Origin: Gibbula magus
Lineage: Eukaryota > Mollusca > Gastropoda > Trochida > Trochidae
Direction of reading: 5' to 3'
DNA length: 64,000 nt
Assembly (NCBI GenBank): GCA_936450465.1
Contig: OW388292.1
Span: 4,049,756-4,113,755, forward strand
The number at the start of each line of letters is the position of its first letter. Positions within the stretch are counted from its first letter, which is position 1. The notes below the pieces were generated by a model. That model did no database searches. It was not told where the DNA came from and worked only from the letters and a program-made list of their open reading frames with translations. A program made the translations under genes and the position numbers. Below are positions 59,901 to 64,000 of this stretch, piece after piece.

Positions 59901-62740
59901 TGGCCTTCCTCCTGCGGGTCCTCGACGTCCCGGGAGTCAGTGTGTACGAGATCGTCATCATCATCATCTTCGTCATAGTGTGCATCTATTGCTTCGCTGC
60001 CTCGGCCCTGAAGGCGGTGTGGGGCCGTGACGTGCTGCCCGTGGGTAAACCACTCCTCCAGGTCAGCTACATCCACTCCCAGGGGGACAGGGCCGTGTGG
60101 GCAGACGCCAAGAAACAGAGCGGCGTCAATACCATAGCAGGTGGGTACCGGCACCATCCTGGACAGGATGTGTTGTACAGTTGAAGTGAAGAGTCCATTC
60201 AGAAATATGACTGGAGAAGCAATGGTTTTAATGCCAAAAGGTTGGACAAATAATGATGGAGGAATAAATTATTTACAAAGTTTAGATAAAATGACTATAA
60301 CAATAACACTATAACAATCATGTGTAACGTAACGTCAGCATGTTCACTCACTGTTCACTCTGTTTATCTATGATACATCATGTACACGCAATGTGGATAG
60401 TTTTGTGTTTGTCTGTGTGTTTATTTGTTTCAATGTTCCTTTGCAGACATCATGAACAAGGGGGGTATCTGCGGTATCCCGACTGACGTTGTGTACGTTC
60501 TAGTTGCTGCCGTCAAGTTCCCCAAATCTGTCGAGGTAAATTGCATTCAACAAAATGTACAAGGGGTCAAAAAGACTTATAACATTTACCTTGAAATAAA
60601 TTATATAAATCAGCGAGTAATTAAATAGCCATGGCCAGTTTTATGACATTCATGAATGGTATTGGTATCTCACTCACTTTTGCTCGTTAAATACCAAGCC
60701 ACCTCTCGTTTCAGAAACATTTTATTAAACGAGATTGAACTAAGTATTCTCTATATATCCTCCTGTTTATGTTCACCCCACAGCGGGCCTACAAGTCCAA
60801 GAAGGAAGCGGACGACCGGCCCATGTCGATGTGGATCTCTCGCCGGGACCAGATCCAGGCGGGTCGACCTCTGTTCGGGGAGCTTCTCTGGGACTTCATG
60901 GAGGACATCTGGCCCGGCACTGTCAGCCTCGTCCTGCCCAAGGGTGCGTCACTGTCCTACCGCTCCACCAAGTTCTGACATATGACCTGTGAAAAAATAA
61001 TAATTTGTTCTGCTTTTTATCGTTTTGTTTCCAACGATGAAGGATCAAAATATATTGTATGTAGTTGATAAATTTATTCTATTAAACACAGATCCATAAT
61101 TTATCAAATTTAATTTAGAACTAGGAAAAAAACTGTTTCGGGTTAATAACTAACCAGTACAACCATTAACAAGGCCACGATGGAACTCAACAGATGCATG
61201 TTGGTAGTAGCTGGTCAGTAGAATGCGTATAGAAGTGTACAGGTAAACTGTGTCCAGCTCCCTGGCCGTATACTCTCGGTATCATGAACGCATAGTGTGT
61301 ACTTCTCTATGACGTATTGTAAATAAGAGCAATCGTATGGACGACGACTTCTCTATTCTGAAAGTGCTACGTTTTGATGCAGATTCTAATATGGTTCTTT
61401 CAAGCACGCTCAGTATATAGAAGTTGTCATTCATAGCTTGTTAATGTTTGGCTTCCAAAAATGATGTCCATTTTGTCTTCAGGACCCTGGTTGGAGAGTC
61501 TGGGTATCGGGTATGCGGAGAAGTACATCGGTCGACCCGACAGTATCGCCACCCGTATGCCGGATAACACAGTGACGTCAGCATTGCTGGACCTGACGGG
61601 CCCCGTGGCGTCCACATCTGCTAACCCGACAGGAGAAGCTGACACGACCCACCATCTGCAGGTGCTCGCCAAACTGGGGCTCGCTAATGTGAGTATATTG
61701 TAGTAGATGGCTGTTGGGTAACTGTTGATATAAGATAAGATGAATATTATCATAGCACACAGCTTTCACGACATCTATCAACAAAATGTCATGTTGATTA
61801 AACTGTCAGGAATGAATTCGTGTATACCCTGAATACAGTAAGACGAGAGATCAGATGGCCAGAGATGTTCTGTATTCTGTTATAGCTAAGATAGTCGTGC
61901 TCATGTTAGTGCATGTTACTGGCGACTATAAATCCCTGGTCTCAGATATTCTAAGATTAGGGTTAAGATACTCGCCAGTGTCATTGCCTTATGTCAATGA
62001 AATAAGACGACTGTGTAATTGTGAAAACCGTGTTGTTGTTTTGCATGTTTGGGTTTATTTTAACATAAGGAGAACCCTACGGTTTGCAGTGTGACGGTAT
62101 TCTGTGCAGCGGGCCGGCTCCTGAGAACTCGGCCTCTACCGTCGTGGATTGCCGGAACGTCAACTCCGGCCAGCTCGGCTTCTTCCGTATCGGAATCGTC
62201 AAGAGAACCTTTGTCGAGTCTGTTTTCGAGAAGGTTCTTAACCGTCACCGCGGCAAGAAAATGGGACTTCCGGCCTGCCCATCCACCGGAAGTCTCGACA
62301 GCGGCGTTGAAGGCGGCGATGGAAACAACAGCGACGGGAAAGTAAACGATTCGGACTCTGGCGGCGGTGGTCACGACAATCTGGCATTCGAGGACGACAC
62401 GGTTGATATCCCCCTGGATGACACAAGCACCGAGGCCGAAGTCTATTCGGAGGAGGTGAGCGGGAGGGTCAACCCGGCGTACGATGATCAGAGTTTCGGC
62501 ACGGAGCACTTTAACAAGGAAAATCCTTACACCGAAGCCGTGCCCACACAACGACCTGTATCGTCCGTGGAGCTGGGGAGTCTCTCCCACGTTGATCAGA
62601 ACCCATACGAGCCAGTTGGAAGGTTTTCAGGGGGCCCCGCGCTAGTCAAGGCGTCTAGAAGTATTGGCGGAAAAAAATCAAGGTCTTTTGGTGGCGCCGA
62701 CGCAAACATCCGGTTCAACCCCGTGTACAAAGACAAATGA
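56810..62740 (+). CDS. Gene 3: triple AceTr-like membrane region fused to YrdC with NPxY tail
   Basis: Six exons: 56810-56981, 58455-60140, 60447-60535, 60784-60943, 61483-61688, 62090-62740. They total 2,964 nt, 987 aa, with consistent phases. The start ATG has A at -3 and G at +4. Residues about 10-610 hold three six-helix blocks; block 3 has FGGIPQMVVASIAFARG, then NFFTFASLWLIWG, and block 2 has SAGVFQSIAGVVAVRR, then FFLHGMFWLANG, both in the GPR1/FUN34/YaaH pattern. Residues about 620-835 are a YrdC domain (GIPTDVVYVL, LPKG, TRMPD, TSANPTG, STVVDC, FFRIG). The KxR motif reads KKE, so its Arg is lost. A tail of about 150 residues, rich in Asp, Ser and Gly, carries NPAY, NPY, NPYE and NPVY, and NLAF. 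Divergent to gene 2. Possibly a non-catalytic or altered YrdC paralogue at the plasma or endosomal membrane; this is inference. Confidence 0.82.
56982..58454 (+). other. Gene 3 intron 1
   Basis: 1.47-kb intron, GTAAGT to GCAG, with a short TA run at about 56992-57010. Weak frames on both strands near 58134-58402 resemble no known family. Confidence 0.6.
58455..60140 (+). CDS. Gene 3 exon 2 (membrane region)
   Basis: 1,686 nt, phase 1 at both ends. It encodes the rest of block 1, a charged loop (KLKKRNDKDNVETQ), block 2, a second basic cysteine-rich loop (NKCRCCAVCIYGKLRES), and block 3, ending with VLPVGKPLLQVSY and NTIAG. This one exon covers what gene 2 splits over exons 2-5. Confidence 0.9.
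60447..60535 (+). CDS. Gene 3 exon 3 (YrdC start)
   Basis: 89 nt reading DIMNKGGICGIPTDVVYVL and on to PKSVE. PTDV replaces the usual PTDT. Acceptor TTTGCAG, donor GTAAAT, phase 0. Confidence 0.85.
60784..60943 (+). CDS. Gene 3 exon 4 (YrdC)
   Basis: 160 nt reading RAYKSKKEADDRPMSMW and on to PGTVSLVLPKG. Aligned to gene 2 IYTVKERPPEKP, the KxR Lys is kept and the Arg becomes Glu. Donor GTGCGT. Confidence 0.85.
61483..61688 (+). CDS. Gene 3 exon 5 (YrdC)
   Basis: 206 nt reading GPWLESLGIGYAEKYIG, then SIATRMPD and GPVASTSANPTGEAD. It keeps the SxN motif in its classical SAN form. Acceptor TCTTCAG, donor GTGAGT. Confidence 0.87.
62090..62740 (+). CDS. Gene 3 exon 6 (YrdC end and cytosolic tail)
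   Basis: 651 nt to TGA. CDGILCSGPAPENSASTVVD, then GQLGFFRIGIVKRTFV closes the YrdC fold. The tail holds NLAF (about residue 868), NPAY (899), NPY (916), NPYE (942) and NPVY (981), and ends FNPVYKDK. NPxY motifs bind PTB-domain and clathrin adaptors in other animal membrane proteins. Confidence 0.88.
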   Translation, partial: CDGILCSGPAPENSASTVVDCRNVNSGQLGFFRIGIVKRTFVESVFEKVLNRHRGKKMGLPACPSTGSLDSGVEGGDGNNSDGKVNDSDSGGGGHDNLAFEDDTVDIPLDDTSTEAEVYSEEVSGRVNPAYDDQSFGTEHFNKENPYTEAVPTQRPVSSVELGSLSHVDQNPYEPVGRFSGGPALVKASRSIGGKKSRSFGGADANIRFNPVYKDK

Positions 62741-63320
62741 AAAGTGTGAAGAAAGCATTATTAACTTCCTGACATTCCTTGCAAGACATTTGCAGCTCTG
62801 TGATTTGCCCGAGAATATGCATGCAACTTGTGTGCAACGTCCTTGATTCATTGCGCTGATATTAGCTGGAGCAGATATGACTCGTGTTCTTTGAAGAGAC
62901 ATGGATAAAGGGTGAGACATTGATGTATGAGAGAGGAGAAGAGACTCAACTTCAAAGCAAAACCTGTTTTTATATATCAATCCAACTACATAAATAAAAT
63001 AACACTATGTAAACTAAATTACCAGATTCATTAAAGAGGAGATAATCTGGAGATAAGTTTGAGCATCTAGTCTTGGTGTGATGTTCATTGTTAATTTACA
63101 TGTTTCAGTTTGAATCGAAATGCTAGCGCTATTGAATCTCTGAACATGATTGTTTCTATTTATTCAAGGATAATATTGACAATATTATCCAATTGTTCAT
63201 AACTAACAAAATAATTATTTGATGTTTCTGTGGTGTGTGTATGATGAGCGACTGTTTGTTATTTTTATATTCTTATATACGATACAATGTGCACTTGTTT
63301 TCTAAAATAAACAATAACCA
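62741..63320 (+). other. Gene 3 3' UTR and polyadenylation signals
   Basis: Non-coding after the stop. AATAAA occurs at 62993-62998 and again at 63307-63312, so two alternative ends are possible. Confidence 0.55.
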
Positions 63321-63659
63321 ACCTACTTGTTGGTGTTATTTTCATTGTATTCCCTTCTGAATTAAACAGAGCCTTGCAATTGCCAACATTATGTAAATGT
63401 TGATTGTTAACGGAGCATCGCCCATAGACAGACAGAAAGACATACACTTTATTTTGGTCTCGTCTGGTATAATTGCAAATATAAATACATTATAAATACA
63501 AGAATAACAGATTGGCGAGCCACCGATGGGTAACCGGTACCTTAATGTTTAGTTAAATGGACCAGGGACCTCTTTCACTAAACAACTTTAACAAGGCGAA
63601 CCTTCATTTATAACATTAAGATTAAAGCTACCATAGTGACTTGTGACAAGCGTATTGCT

Positions 63660-63935
63660 TTATGAAGGTCAAGGTGGTGTGGAGTGGTTTGCTTGTTGGC
63701 CTCTCACGCCAAAGGCCCGGGTTTGGGCACTTATTTGTGACCTGGCACGCAAACTGTGTTGTGTCCCTGGGCAAGGCACTTCATCCAGCTGTATAATTGG
63801 GTACCTGAACAGCGGGTGTACATGACTTCGTGTACTGTTATTGGCAGCTTGGAAAGTACAATTCCGTCCGTAATAATGTGAAGTGCATTGAGCATGCATT
63901 CGTGTGTGGATAACTTGCGCAGTATAAATATACTT
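63660..63935 (+). mobile_element. tRNA-derived SINE with conserved central domain
   Basis: A tRNA-like head (GTTGGCCTCTCACGCC, then GGCCCGGGTTTGGGC) is followed by GTCCCTGGGCAAGGCACTTC and CAGCTGTATAATTGGGTACC. This central block resembles the deeply conserved SINE domain found in many marine invertebrates. It is a different family from the SINEs at 31-35 kb. Ends are approximate. Confidence 0.6.
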
Positions 63936-64000
63936 AAACTGATACACTTAACTTCTAGTTTCAAAAGTTCAATTGTTTCCTTGAGCTACACAAAGGCCAA

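Noticed and set aside
58910..60157. Minus-strand frames opposite gene 3 exon 2
   Set aside because: Antisense shadows; the forward strand is a 561-codon membrane exon with matching phases.

Overview
The window is eukaryotic and almost certainly animal DNA. Its genes are split by GT-AG spliceosomal introns, it carries a 5'-truncated non-LTR retrotransposon and several tRNA-derived SINE-like elements, it has AATAAA signals, and roughly a third of it is micro-, mini- and satellite repeat. A marine invertebrate, perhaps a mollusc, fits the repeat content and intron style, but nothing here fixes the species. I see no sign of bacterial or viral DNA, and no rRNA or intact tRNA gene.

Three related genes fill the window, all carrying a YrdC (Sua5/YciO/YrdC, threonylcarbamoyl-AMP synthase) domain. 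Gene 1 (+, CDS 5428-30905) is built from 20 tandem copies of a two-exon module. Nineteen copies follow a 1,158-bp period, all are open, and every exon of a module begins and ends in phase 1. Splicing end to end predicts about 4,605 aa: a soluble string of 20 YrdC domains. Gene 2 (-, 55754-41232, 8 exons, 858 aa) and gene 3 (+, 56810-62740, 6 exons, 987 aa) each carry about 18 membrane segments in three six-helix blocks resembling the GPR1/FUN34/YaaH (SatP, AceTr) acetate/succinate channel family, followed by one cytosolic YrdC domain. Genes 2 and 3 are head to head across about 1.06 kb with CCAAT and TATA elements; genes 1 and 2 are tail to tail. Gene 3 has lost the Arg of the KxR motif and adds an acidic tail with NPxY motifs. 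Gene 1 looks like a gene-2-type paralogue that lost its membrane half and amplified its YrdC half.

Layout: 1-4.3 kb repeats (foldback, palindromic 21-nt minisatellite, GATA, 26-nt minisatellite); 4.9-5.5 kb promoter and first exons of gene 1; 5.8-28.7 kb YrdC array; 28.7-30.5 kb a minisatellite made of copies of the last array exon's 3' end plus its splice donor; 30.8-31.6 kb last exon and 3' UTR; 32-36 kb LINE and SINE debris; 37.1-39.2 kb short-unit satellite; 40.1-55.75 kb gene 2, whose first intron holds a 62-bp and a 35-bp satellite; 56.8-63.3 kb gene 3; then a SINE.

The known YrdC reaction (threonine, bicarbonate and ATP to threonylcarbamoyl-AMP for tRNA t6A) and the carboxylate-channel family suggest a membrane-linked small-metabolite or adenylate role for genes 2 and 3. 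That role is inference; none of these architectures has a function I can name. All exon boundaries were read by eye from splice consensus, phase agreement and comparison among the three paralogues.
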